This document shows, one piece after another, positions 24,649-33,302 of a stretch of DNA of 64,000 nt. The DNA lies in contig JAKSPC010000002.1 of the NCBI GenBank assembly GCA_024405155.1, positions 1 through 64,000 of the forward strand, given 5' to 3'. The position numbers and the translations under genes are program-made. This stretch comes from Lachnospiraceae bacterium (GTDB lineage Bacteria > Bacillota > Clostridia > Lachnospirales > Lachnospiraceae). The notes beneath the pieces were generated by a model, which was not told the origin of the DNA, did no database searches, and saw only the letters and a list, made by a program, of their open reading frames with translations. Within the stretch, counting starts at the first letter, position 1. Each line of letters starts with the position of its first letter.

Positions 24649-26727
24649 ATGAAAAGATGTTTTGGATGCATGCATGCAATTGAAGATAACGAAATACAAT
24701 GCCCGTATTGCGGTTATCGTATGGATTCGGAGGGCGAGGCAAACTGTCTGGTTCCGGGAACTGTGCTGAAAGGGAAGTATCTGGTGGGTAAAGTTCTGGG
24801 AGCCGGTGGATTCGGCATTACATATATTGGATATGACATGATGCTTGATGATGTAATTGCCATTAAAGAGTACCTTCCCGGAGATCTGGCCATGAGAGCT
24901 GCCGGTGATAGGAATGTAACAATATATACCGGCGATGAAACGCATCAGTTTGAAAAGGGAAGGAAAAGTTTTGTCGATGAGGCGATGAAACTTGCAGCGC
25001 TTCGAAATGAAAAAGAAATCGTTCGGGTCATCGATTATTTTGAAGAGAATAACACTGCCTATATCGCGATGGAGTATCTGAAAGGGGAGACCCTGAAAAA
25101 AAGACTCAAGCGGGAAAAGACGATCAGGACGGAGGAAGCCGCAGAGATCATTAAGGAGGTCCTTCGGGGACTGATCAAGGTCCATGCCAACCATATGCTG
25201 CATCGTGATATGGCGCCGGACAATATCTTTCTTATGGATGACGGGAGCGTCAAGCTGTTCGATTTCGGCAGTGCACGCACCGTTATGAGCGGAAGAACCC
25301 GCAGCCTTACTGTAGAGATAAAACCGGGGTACAGTCCAATTGAGCAGTATAAACGACATGGAAATCAAGGCCCATGGACGGATGTATATGCGGCAGCTGC
25401 GACATTTTATCGAATGCTTACCGGTCATGTTCCGCAAGGGTCTATAGAGAGGAAGGAAAAAGACAGGTTGGTTCCCCCCTCCAGACTTGGCGCTAGAATT
25501 TCAAGAAATGTCGAAAACGCTTTAATGAATGCCCTTTGCATTGAACCTGAAGATAGAACACAGTCAGCCTTTGATTTTTTAAGTCAGCTGGAAAGTGCTG
25601 ATACCAAAAGAAAAAGAATCAGCAAACAGAAAAAAGATATCGGTTCAATGCCCTTGGTTTTAAAGGTACTTATTCCGATTGCCGCGGTGGTAATTGTTGG
25701 CCTGGGTATCTATATTGGAACAGGTGCTTTAAAAGTGGATTTGGCCGGGCCAAAGGCAAATACCCTGGAGGATGGAAAAATCCTCATCCCCAATCTCGTC
25801 AATTCATCCGTGAATGACGCCATGGAACGGGCGAAAGAAGACGGTTTCGAAATACAGATCGTTGACAAGGAGTACTCGGATACGATCCCCATCAGCCGGA
25901 TCCTCTCCCAGAGTGTGAGCGCCGGCAGCATAGCGGATCAGGGCATAACGGTGGAGGTGGTTCTTTCCGCCGGTATTGAAGGGACATATGCGCCGTATGT
26001 GACGGGACTTTCCAGGGAGGAGATCGAGTCCAAACTGCTGGAGGACGGCTTTAAGGCACAATTCCGCGAGGACCCCTCGCCGTCTTATATCCGCCCCGGA
26101 TGCGCAATTTCGCAGGAACCCGCAGCAGAAACGGCAGTGAATACCGGGGATTCAATAGTCGTAACACTTTCCACCGGTGTAGATGGAGCGAGAAGCGCTA
26201 CAGACGAGGATGCACAGCTTGTTACCGGAAAGACCTGGGACGACGCACTTAAGATTGCTTCGGAAGAAGGTTTTTATCTTGCCCGAAAAGAAACGATATA
26301 CAGTTCAGAGCCCGAAAACAGCATTATTACCGCTCATGAAGCCGTGGTTGATAATACGACAGCCGGGAGCGTGGTGGTTACCACGGTCAGTGCCGGTAGG
26401 GAGAGAACTATCGTTCCGCAAGTGGTTGACGGAACGGTTGAGGCAGCAAAACAACTTTTGGATGCAGCCGGCCTGTCTTGTGCGGTAACGAAAGAGTCAA
26501 GTGCGGAAGTTCCGGAAGGAATGGTGATGAGTCAGTCAATTGCTTCCGGAGAAAGAATTCCCGAGGGTACGGAAATCAGGTTGACGGTAAGTGCCGGAGC
26601 GCCTGAGCCGGAAACGGAGGCACCGCCTGAAACGCAGCAACGGCAGAACACGCAACAGCAGACACCGCAGCCACAGCCGCAGCCTCAGGGCGGAGAACCG
26701 CCCACGATCATGGATAATAACGGTTAA
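24649..26727 (+). CDS. PASTA-domain Ser/Thr kinase with zinc ribbon
   Basis: 692 residues: zinc ribbon CFGC ... CPYC (4-24), kinase domain (about 40-320) with GAGGFGITY, AIKEY, HRDMAPDN (D187) and DFG (D205), membrane helix about 335-357, four PASTA repeats (about 378-647) each closing with a VxxSAG/STG phrase, and a Pro/Gln tail. PASTA domains of this family bind muropeptides or lipid II and regulate wall growth; here the gene lies in a pilus operon instead of the usual prpC-prkC site. It follows kinase 1 by 20 bases. Confidence 0.88.
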   Translation: MKRCFGCMHAIEDNEIQCPYCGYRMDSEGEANCLVPGTVLKGKYLVGKVLGAGGFGITYIGYDMMLDDVIAIKEYLPGDLAMRAAGDRNVTIYTGDETHQFEKGRKSFVDEAMKLAALRNEKEIVRVIDYFEENNTAYIAMEYLKGETLKKRLKREKTIRTEEAAEIIKEVLRGLIKVHANHMLHRDMAPDNIFLMDDGSVKLFDFGSARTVMSGRTRSLTVEIKPGYSPIEQYKRHGNQGPWTDVYAAAATFYRMLTGHVPQGSIERKEKDRLVPPSRLGARISRNVENALMNALCIEPEDRTQSAFDFLSQLESADTKRKRISKQKKDIGSMPLVLKVLIPIAAVVIVGLGIYIGTGALKVDLAGPKANTLEDGKILIPNLVNSSVNDAMERAKEDGFEIQIVDKEYSDTIPISRILSQSVSAGSIADQGITVEVVLSAGIEGTYAPYVTGLSREEIESKLLEDGFKAQFREDPSPSYIRPGCAISQEPAAETAVNTGDSIVVTLSTGVDGARSATDEDAQLVTGKTWDDALKIASEEGFYLARKETIYSSEPENSIITAHEAVVDNTTAGSVVVTTVSAGRERTIVPQVVDGTVEAAKQLLDAAGLSCAVTKESSAEVPEGMVMSQSIASGERIPEGTEIRLTVSAGAPEPETEAPPETQQRQNTQQQTPQPQPQPQGGEPPTIMDNNG

Positions 26728-26758
26728 CGTCATTATAAGAAAAGGAGAAGAAACGAGT

Positions 26759-28531
26759 ATGAAATGTTTAAAAACGGCAGTGCTTGTGCTTGCCGCAGTA
26801 GCTGTACTGTGTTTCCCGGCATTTGCAGGGACCAGTCAGGTGACTGTGGAAAGAAAGGCACCCAGCAGCACGGAAGACGGATATCTGCTTCTTTCCATCG
26901 ATGAAACGAATGTTGAGAAGCTGTTCGACTATCCGAACGGGAACCTGATTCCGGGGGATACGGCAGAGGGTAACCTCAGGTTTGTACTGGAACCAGGCAT
27001 CACTCCGATGAAAGCCCGGATCACAGCGACAGACGGCGGCAGTGCAGAGCTGTTTTCTGCCATGGAGCTGAAGATCACCCGGGGAGACAGTACTCTTTAT
27101 GATGGTCTTCTGAAAAACGTGACTGAGGTCAGTCTGGGATCTTTCGTAAATAACGGAGGAATCGCAGCTTCCGAAACGCTTAAGCTGGAACTCACGTTTA
27201 CGAAGGGAAAGAGCCTGAACGATCTGCAGGGGAAGAAACTGGCATTCTCTCTAAAGATCGTTGCTGACATGACAGATTACTACGTGATCAAGCCGGAAGG
27301 CTATGTGTCCGGCGGGTCAGTGGAAGTATATCAGTCTTTATACAATGACAAATACTATTATCCGGCAAGCGGTGTTCCTGTACTGGAAGGACAGTTCAAT
27401 AAGCGGGGAACCGTTGTTGACTATGCGCCGGATTATGTTGTGGAACCCGGCAAGGACGGAAAGATCGGGAATCTCGACGATTACTATATCGATTATGCGG
27501 ATGGGCTGAATGTTTATGTCGGAACAGATAATGTCTTTGGCACGGCGGATGACAGAAAAGACCTGCAGCCGGTTCAGCCGGGATCAGAAGCCAGGTTTGC
27601 ACCATATGGTTCCAATATCGAAAGAGGTTCTCATAAAGACAGCACAGATGACTTCGGCGGCGGAAAAGCTGCAAATTACCAGAATGACAAGCGGTACACC
27701 AATGGTGAGGACGGCATTCCCGGCACAGCGGATGATGAGCTGATCTATAAGGGTCGTGACGGTGTATACGGGACAAAACTGGATTATACCATAAAGAGCG
27801 ATACCACGAACGCTCGTCCCGGTGCAGATACGATATGGGGAACAGAGGATGACGAGATCTGGTATAACGGATATGACAGGATTCCCGGTACCAGGGACGA
27901 TACACTGCTTGGTTATCCCAATCAGGAAAAGACCAGCGGTGGTGGTCATTCTACCTTTACTTATGAAGCCGACGTATCCGGCAATGCGGGTATGGCTTCG
28001 AGCCCTGTGGCTTTCGCAAAGGCTGTCGACGGTTCCTGGTCTTTCGACGGGAAGAGCTGGCACTTTACAACGACAAAGGGAGAACAGGCAAAGAACAAGT
28101 GGGTATACATTTACTCCAAGGTTCTGGATCAGAATGACTGGTACTATTTTGACGGAAACGGTGTGATGCAGTCCGGATGGCAGAAGACGGGCTCCGGCAA
28201 GTGGTATCGTCTGCATTCTGTAAATGACGCGAGATTCGGTGCCATGGAAAAGGGTCTTTTCTTTGAGCCCGAAGACGGAAAGTATTACTATCTGGATCCT
28301 CAGACCGGCGTTTTGCAGACCGGCTGGATCAAGATCAATGACAAGTATTATTACTTTGCGGAAACATCGACAGGACTTGCCTCCTGGTTCTGGAACACCT
28401 CGCTTGGCAGATGGGCGTACAACGCGGTGAACGGCCGTCCGGCGGGATCCATGTATATAGACGAAGTAACGCCTGACGGGTATCGTGTGGATAAGACAGG
28501 TGCCCGGATCGAAGGCTCACAGGGGAGGTGA
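26759..28531 (+). CDS. Secreted protein with GxDxxxGTxDD repeats and wall-binding repeats
   Basis: 590 residues from ATG 26759 (AAAGGAGAAG upstream). Signal peptide 1-23 ending AFA. Domain 30-200 is beta-rich. Between about 230 and 382 there are six units of the type G-x-D-x-I/V-x-G-T-x-D-D, which look like calcium-binding loops. The C-terminal part (about 440-560) has aromatic wall-binding repeats such as DWYYFDGNGVMQSGWQ. It should be exported and held on the wall non-covalently. It is the first of five exported proteins after the kinases, and may be a pilus-associated adhesin. Confidence 0.72.
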   Translation: MKCLKTAVLVLAAVAVLCFPAFAGTSQVTVERKAPSSTEDGYLLLSIDETNVEKLFDYPNGNLIPGDTAEGNLRFVLEPGITPMKARITATDGGSAELFSAMELKITRGDSTLYDGLLKNVTEVSLGSFVNNGGIAASETLKLELTFTKGKSLNDLQGKKLAFSLKIVADMTDYYVIKPEGYVSGGSVEVYQSLYNDKYYYPASGVPVLEGQFNKRGTVVDYAPDYVVEPGKDGKIGNLDDYYIDYADGLNVYVGTDNVFGTADDRKDLQPVQPGSEARFAPYGSNIERGSHKDSTDDFGGGKAANYQNDKRYTNGEDGIPGTADDELIYKGRDGVYGTKLDYTIKSDTTNARPGADTIWGTEDDEIWYNGYDRIPGTRDDTLLGYPNQEKTSGGGHSTFTYEADVSGNAGMASSPVAFAKAVDGSWSFDGKSWHFTTTKGEQAKNKWVYIYSKVLDQNDWYYFDGNGVMQSGWQKTGSGKWYRLHSVNDARFGAMEKGLFFEPEDGKYYYLDPQTGVLQTGWIKINDKYYYFAETSTGLASWFWNTSLGRWAYNAVNGRPAGSMYIDEVTPDGYRVDKTGARIEGSQGR

Positions 28532-28536
28532 CGGTA

Positions 28537-29529
28537 ATGAATGAGAAGAAGAGAAAGTCTTTAAAGATTGCCGGTATCGTTGCCGCTGCGCTTGTCGTTT
28601 CACTTGCTGTGATGATCAATGCGGGAGCGTATTTCCGGGAGTCGATCGTAGTGGCAACCAGTGCAAAGGACGCTTCCGTGGTAACACTGGATAAGACTGC
28701 AGCGAACGTGACGGCAGAAGCGCTCACGATCGATACGCATTTCGGTGACTGGGAGACGGGAGATCCGCTGGCCGCAGATGTGGAGTTCACGTATACGGGA
28801 AACATCAGTGCCTACGTGGCACCGCAGCTGGATATCATCGGCTCCGATGGCACAAACTATAATGCCAGCTTTACCGGGACCTATCAGATCGATGACGTGG
28901 TTTATGCTTTTTCCGAGGAGCAGACATCGGAAACCGTTGTGACCGGGCCCTCTTCGAAAGTAACGGTGGTTTATACGCTCGCCGTGGCAGATGGCAAGGC
29001 GCTTCCGGCAGGCGTGACGATCACACCGGAATTCTCTGTCGCTGCTCTGCAGGCAGTGCATAACGACGGGATCAAGGCATCCTGCAGAAAGATCCTTTCC
29101 GAGGATCAGACGGGCTTCCATGACAGCATTTCGGCTGACGGGGTCTACTGCAAAGACAATACGGCAGTACTGCTTAAGGATAAGTATGCGGCATCGACCT
29201 ATACGGAAAAAACACTTGATTTTACCGTGACACCTGATAATAAGGCAACGGAGCACAAAACCACAGTGTATAAGCTGCTCGACCCTTCGCATTACACAAA
29301 CTTTTCTGCTGTGGGTTACAAGCTGAAAGACGCTGTAGCGGACACTGCGTTTTCTCTTCCGTTTGCAGCAAGAGAAGGCATGAGCTGCACGGTAGTCGTG
29401 GATGCTGAAAACAAGGAAGCCGGTCACGCGGTATTCAAGTACGACATTACATGGCCGGCAGGTGGCGCGCTTTCTGTAGTTACAACGGAACTTGACAAAA
29501 ACGGAAACCTGCTTTCCGCAGGATATTAA
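28537..29529 (+). CDS. Exported or membrane-anchored protein, hypothetical
   Basis: 330 residues from ATG 28537; the upstream AGGGGAGGTG is the ribosome binding site, so the GTG within it is not the start. A helix at about 9-29 is an uncleaved anchor or signal. The rest is Thr/Val/Ala-rich and beta-like, with a conserved-looking start TAEALTIDTHFGDW. No known catalytic motif. It overlaps none but lies six bases from the preceding gene. Confidence 0.55.
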   Translation: MNEKKRKSLKIAGIVAAALVVSLAVMINAGAYFRESIVVATSAKDASVVTLDKTAANVTAEALTIDTHFGDWETGDPLAADVEFTYTGNISAYVAPQLDIIGSDGTNYNASFTGTYQIDDVVYAFSEEQTSETVVTGPSSKVTVVYTLAVADGKALPAGVTITPEFSVAALQAVHNDGIKASCRKILSEDQTGFHDSISADGVYCKDNTAVLLKDKYAASTYTEKTLDFTVTPDNKATEHKTTVYKLLDPSHYTNFSAVGYKLKDAVADTAFSLPFAAREGMSCTVVVDAENKEAGHAVFKYDITWPAGGALSVVTTELDKNGNLLSAGY

Positions 29530-29542
29530 GGAGGGTGAGCAT

Positions 29543-30517
29543 ATGAAAAACAAAGGGAAATACATTGTCACTCTTACTCTGGTATTAAGTCTTCTGGCAG
29601 GAAGCATGAATGTGTTTGCCGCTCCCGCAGTAACGGGTTCGGGAACGAAGGAAGATCCGTATACATCAGTTGACTTCACGGGTGGATCGGATTTCGAGAC
29701 CTGGGCAGCAGGAAAATACTTTGCCCCGGATTGTGAATTCAAAAATCTGACGGCTGCGAAGGACAAAACTTTCACATTTTTACCCGTATATGATTCAGTA
29801 AAAGATGTTGTGGTGAGTGCCGGCGGCGGAACGATCGGCGGCAAGGCTTCCGAAACGATCTCCGTGAACTTTACGGACGGAACGATCGTTAATGACAAGG
29901 AGCTTCTTGAGCAGGATGAAACCAAAAAGCTCGGGAGCGTTCTTGCGGCGCTTCCGGCTCCTGTGAAAACAGGTTACTATCCGTATTTCTACGAGTACGA
30001 TGCCAGCGTAGCTAACAAGAGACTTTACTTTGGAAGCAGTGTGCCGGCAGGTCTTATTCCTGCAGAAGGAACAGCGGCAAAAATCAGTGATGCCGTATAC
30101 GACAGAAACGGTTCTTTGTATGCGGTCTACAGTGATACGGCAGATGCCACGGCATGGAAGGAAGAAACGGTAAATGCAGCAAAAATGATCGCCTACAGAG
30201 ACGGCTATGATCAGGCGGCATATGCGGCGAAATTCGGCGGACTCTCCACCCTTCCTTACGGAACGTTTTCCGCAAAGAAAGAACTGCCCGGGGCTGTAAG
30301 CCTTACCTATGCCTGGACGCTGAAACTGGCTGAAGAAACGAAAAACACAAAGACAACAGAAACCTATACGCAGAACCAGATCAAAAAAGATCTGGATGGA
30401 GCAGTCCTTTCGGAAGTGCTGCATTACGGACCGGGGTCCTGCTATTCGTTAACGACAGCCGGCATCACCTATACGGTTTATGCCCGCCCGGTCGTTTCGG
30501 CAGCCACCATCAATTAA
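29543..30517 (+). CDS. Secreted protein, hypothetical
   Basis: 324 residues from ATG 29543 with AAGGAGGGTG upstream. A clear signal peptide ends MNVFAAPA (about residue 24-26). The mature part begins with the phrase GSGTKEDPYTSVDF, typical of exported beta-helix or adhesin starts, then mixed beta sequence with pairs of tyrosines. No known enzyme motif. Part of the exported gene block. Confidence 0.55.
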   Translation: MKNKGKYIVTLTLVLSLLAGSMNVFAAPAVTGSGTKEDPYTSVDFTGGSDFETWAAGKYFAPDCEFKNLTAAKDKTFTFLPVYDSVKDVVVSAGGGTIGGKASETISVNFTDGTIVNDKELLEQDETKKLGSVLAALPAPVKTGYYPYFYEYDASVANKRLYFGSSVPAGLIPAEGTAAKISDAVYDRNGSLYAVYSDTADATAWKEETVNAAKMIAYRDGYDQAAYAAKFGGLSTLPYGTFSAKKELPGAVSLTYAWTLKLAEETKNTKTTETYTQNQIKKDLDGAVLSEVLHYGPGSCYSLTTAGITYTVYARPVVSAATIN

Positions 30518-30529
30518 AGGAGGAGCGTC

Positions 30530-31522
30530 ATGAAAAACATCAAAAGAAAAATATGTGAGATCCTGATCGCCGCTCTTTGCTTTGTCAACATTCCGTTTAC
30601 GGGAATGGTATTCGCGGCAGCGGAAGACCCGGTTCCTTTCTATAAGGCTACAGCTTCCGATTACGCCGGCGCGATCCCGAAGTACTATGATCCGGCAACC
30701 GAGACGGCCACCAGCAGTTATGTGTTCAAGGACAGAGCCGGAGTAACACGGTACAGAGTGTTTGGAAGCACCACAAAGGAAGGAATTCCCACCTGGTTCG
30801 AGGCGGATTCATCCGGCGAGCCCGCGGCAACGCTAGTAGCAGTTGCGACGGAAAGCGAATACAAAACGCTCGCCCCCATCGAATATGAAATCAAGGCTCA
30901 GGCAGAGTACACGAACGATATGTGGCAGGCGTTTTATGATGCGAATGCGATTTATTCTACAGGTAGTGCCGGGAGCAAAGAACTGAGAACCGAGTATACC
31001 AAAACGTATAACGCCGGATTTTCGGCATCCGTGCTGTCCTATGATGCGCATTATAATGCTTTTGGCGCCTTTGAGATCAAGGGGCTTGGCGACGCTCCAA
31101 TCGAGTATGTCGCTTACGGACGGAAACTGAATGACGGAGAACCCGGTGAAATGGGATGGTTTTCCTTTGCCAACGGAAGCGTTTACACCTATACGGTCAA
31201 ATACGTAGATGGCAGTGGAAACGTGATCGGCGGTTATTCTGACGGCATCAGAGGAACGGCAGCAAACACCGGAACGGAAACCGTTTCCCCGATCGACATT
31301 ACCGGCTACACGAAACCGGCGGCACAGACGGTAGACGCTGACGGAAAGTTGATCACCTTTGTTTATTCTGCTCATACCTACACGATCAAAAACTATAATT
31401 TTGACGCAACAAGGGACGAGGAAACAGTCTTTACGTATGATGCAGCAGCAGAAGCTCTGACGACCGGTTCTGCTCACGACGGATATGTGCTTCAGGCGTA
31501 TAAAGTATCGTCAGGGAATTAA
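30530..31522 (+). CDS. Secreted protein with MucBP-like repeat
   Basis: 330 residues. Signal peptide 1-31 (FVNIPFTGMVFAAA). Residues about 222-285 contain YTVKYVDGSGNVIGGY and DITGYTKPAAQTV, the pattern of a MucBP-type domain found in adhesins, with the start of another such unit after it (HTYTIKNYNFDA). No sortase motif or membrane tail, so surface attachment would depend on partners. Confidence 0.6.
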   Translation: MKNIKRKICEILIAALCFVNIPFTGMVFAAAEDPVPFYKATASDYAGAIPKYYDPATETATSSYVFKDRAGVTRYRVFGSTTKEGIPTWFEADSSGEPAATLVAVATESEYKTLAPIEYEIKAQAEYTNDMWQAFYDANAIYSTGSAGSKELRTEYTKTYNAGFSASVLSYDAHYNAFGAFEIKGLGDAPIEYVAYGRKLNDGEPGEMGWFSFANGSVYTYTVKYVDGSGNVIGGYSDGIRGTAANTGTETVSPIDITGYTKPAAQTVDADGKLITFVYSAHTYTIKNYNFDATRDEETVFTYDAAAEALTTGSAHDGYVLQAYKVSSGN

Positions 31523-31534
31523 GGAGGAAATGTG

Positions 31535-32860
31535 ATGAAGAAAAAATATCTTGCGATACCTCTCGCGCTTCTTTTTGCGGTAAGCAGTTTCACCTCCTTT
31601 GCGGCGGGCCTTGTTCAGAACGGTGACAACTGGCAGTACGAAAATACTGACGGTTCTCTCGTTTACGACACCTTCAAAAAAATCGACGGCGCTTATTACT
31701 ACTTCGATTTCGACGGAAATATGGCAAAAGACCGCCTGGTCGATTACGAAGGCAGCAAATATTATGTTGACGGCGAAGGAAAAAAAGTAATCAATACCTG
31801 GAAGAAGTGTGCCGAAGAGGGCGAAGATACGATGTACTGGTTCTATTTCGAAAAAAACGGACAGGCCAAGGATAACGGATGGCTTACCTGGAAAGAGAAC
31901 AAGTACCACTTTACGGATTACCATATGGACTATGGCTGGTATACCGATGAGGAAGGAAACGAGTACTACCTGAATGCAGCCGATGACGGGCATATGGAAA
32001 CAGGCTGGCTTCCGTACACAGCGGATATTGAGATCGATCCGGAAGAAAAGCATCAAACCGGCTGGTATTATTTCCTACCGTCAGGCAAGATGGTCAGAGA
32101 GCAGGAAAAGAAGATAGTTACGAAGTTCTATGCTTTTGATATAGACGGTCGGATGATCGACGGATTTGGTTCGGTTAAAAATCCGTCGCCCGAGATTATG
32201 ATTGGACCCGATGAATATCTGGATGAATATCTGGTCAAGTACTATGACAAGGTGACCGGTGTGAGAGCAGATGGCTGGCGATACGTCGAAGGAGCTGACG
32301 ATCAGAATACTGTCGTACCAAAACCGGACGGTTGGTATTATCTCAAAAAAGGTGTTCCTTTAACGCGTGATAACGATACGTGGCCCATAAGTGAAAGCAT
32401 AGGATTAAAGAAAATCGGAAATGACGTCTATGCGTTCAACAAAGAAGGAAAAATGGTGAAGGGGCTCGTTCTGGCGGAAACGGATGACGAGTACAACGGG
32501 AAGTACTACTACTTCAATGAAGACGGAAAAATGCAGACCGGGTACGTAAAGATCGAAGACCTGGAAGAGATCTCAGTGGAGGCTCCCGCCGAGTATATGT
32601 ACTTCAATCCGAAAGGAACCTCCATTCCCTACCACGGGGCATCCGTTACGGGAGAGGTCAGCAGCAGACTGTATGAAAACGGCGTCCTTGTAACAGCCGA
32701 GAAGGACCGTTACGAACTTTACACTTTGAGTACCGGAAAAACGTATGTTGTTTCCGAGAAAGGAACTTTCGTCAAGAGCGGTACTGTGAAACTTGAAAAC
32801 GGAGACAAGATGAAGATTTCCTATGATGGCAAAAACTATTCATGGGAGAAGGTTAACTGA
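31535..32860 (+). CDS. Secreted protein built of cell-wall-binding repeats
   Basis: 441 residues from ATG 31535, seven bases after AAGGAGG. Signal peptide 1-22 (SFTSFAAG). Nearly all the mature part is aromatic repeats of the choline/glucan-binding type: DNWQYENTDGSLVY, GAYYYFDFDGNMA, NKYHFTDYHMDYG, KYYYFNEDGKMQTGY. The last 80 residues are different and beta-rich. It is the last gene of the 23-gene run and is followed by a terminator. Confidence 0.72.
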   Translation: MKKKYLAIPLALLFAVSSFTSFAAGLVQNGDNWQYENTDGSLVYDTFKKIDGAYYYFDFDGNMAKDRLVDYEGSKYYVDGEGKKVINTWKKCAEEGEDTMYWFYFEKNGQAKDNGWLTWKENKYHFTDYHMDYGWYTDEEGNEYYLNAADDGHMETGWLPYTADIEIDPEEKHQTGWYYFLPSGKMVREQEKKIVTKFYAFDIDGRMIDGFGSVKNPSPEIMIGPDEYLDEYLVKYYDKVTGVRADGWRYVEGADDQNTVVPKPDGWYYLKKGVPLTRDNDTWPISESIGLKKIGNDVYAFNKEGKMVKGLVLAETDDEYNGKYYYFNEDGKMQTGYVKIEDLEEISVEAPAEYMYFNPKGTSIPYHGASVTGEVSSRLYENGVLVTAEKDRYELYTLSTGKTYVVSEKGTFVKSGTVKLENGDKMKISYDGKNYSWEKVN

Positions 32861-32895
32861 TATCAGAATCGCGAAACAACAGTAAAACCAACAGA

Positions 32896-32920
32896 AATCC
32901 CCGGACTTCCGGGGATTTTG
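32896..32920 (+). terminator. Terminator of the pilus/surface operon
   Basis: AATCCCCGG (32896-32904) and CCGGGGATT (32909-32917) enclose a four-base loop and lead into TTTT, 36 bases after the last surface gene. The next protein gene starts at 33303; the gap also holds a stem-loop and tRNA-Pro and no believable ORF. Confidence 0.75.
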
Positions 32921-32999
32921 TTATAGGCAAGGAGGAATGAAGCCTGATTCGATAATTGGCACATTAAGGATTTCTTGCAAATTAAATGCTGATATACAG

Positions 33000-33034
33000 A
33001 AACGGGACCGACGCGGTGTGCGTCAGTCCCGTTT
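33000..33034. terminator. Extra stem-loop between operon and tRNA
   Basis: AAACGGGAC-GACGC and GCGTC-GTCCCGTTT form a long stem with one mismatch and a five-base loop. Only three T follow on either strand, so it may be a weak two-way terminator shielding the tRNA gene from readthrough. Confidence 0.4.
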
Positions 33035-33177
33035 AGTGGCGCGCCCGGTGTTAAGAAGTATTATTACCAAGCAGTACAGTTTCGAAAGAGAAATTGACAG
33101 AAGATTTGACAGCGACCCTGAGTTTGCAGTACTATATTGGCGCAAGAGAAAATCAGAGATTTTCAGACACAAAAAAA

Positions 33178-33251
33178 TCGGAGTGACAAGACTTGAACTT
33201 GCGACCTCTTGACCCCCAGTCAAGCGCCCTACCAAGCTGGGCCACACCCCG
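33178..33251 (-). tRNA. tRNA-Pro (anticodon GGG)
   Basis: On the minus strand a 74-nt cloverleaf can be drawn: acceptor CGGGGTG with CACTCCG plus discriminator A, anticodon stem CTTGA/TCAAG around the loop CTGGGGG, and T-loop GTTCAAGTC. Anticodon GGG reads Pro codons. CCA is not encoded. Seven T residues follow directly (33171-33177). Confidence 0.93.
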
Positions 33252-33263
33252 ATTGCGTGATTT

Positions 33264-33291
33264 ATTATAGCAGAAAAAATAGATTTGTAAA
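33264..33291 (-). promoter_or_regulatory. Promoter of tRNA-Pro
   Basis: On the minus strand TTTACA (33291-33286) and TATAAT (33269-33264) are 16 bases apart, and the -10 box ends 12 bases before the tRNA 5' end. Confidence 0.65.
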
Positions 33292-33302
33292 GGCTTTTTC
33301 AA

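Noticed and set aside
27300..28430. Overlapping plus-strand ORFs inside the repeat protein
   Set aside because: Frame shadows of the Asp-rich and Tyr-rich repeats.
28600..29925. 441-codon minus-strand ORF, and similar long ones at 24490-25437 and 56988-59069
   Set aside because: They are antisense to clear genes, lack ribosome binding sites and have no recognisable domain.
32937..33247. ORFs on both strands across the tRNA (ending GVTRLELATS and containing VASSSLV)
   Set aside because: They read through the tRNA-Pro gene and its flanks; such translated tRNA peptides are a known artefact.
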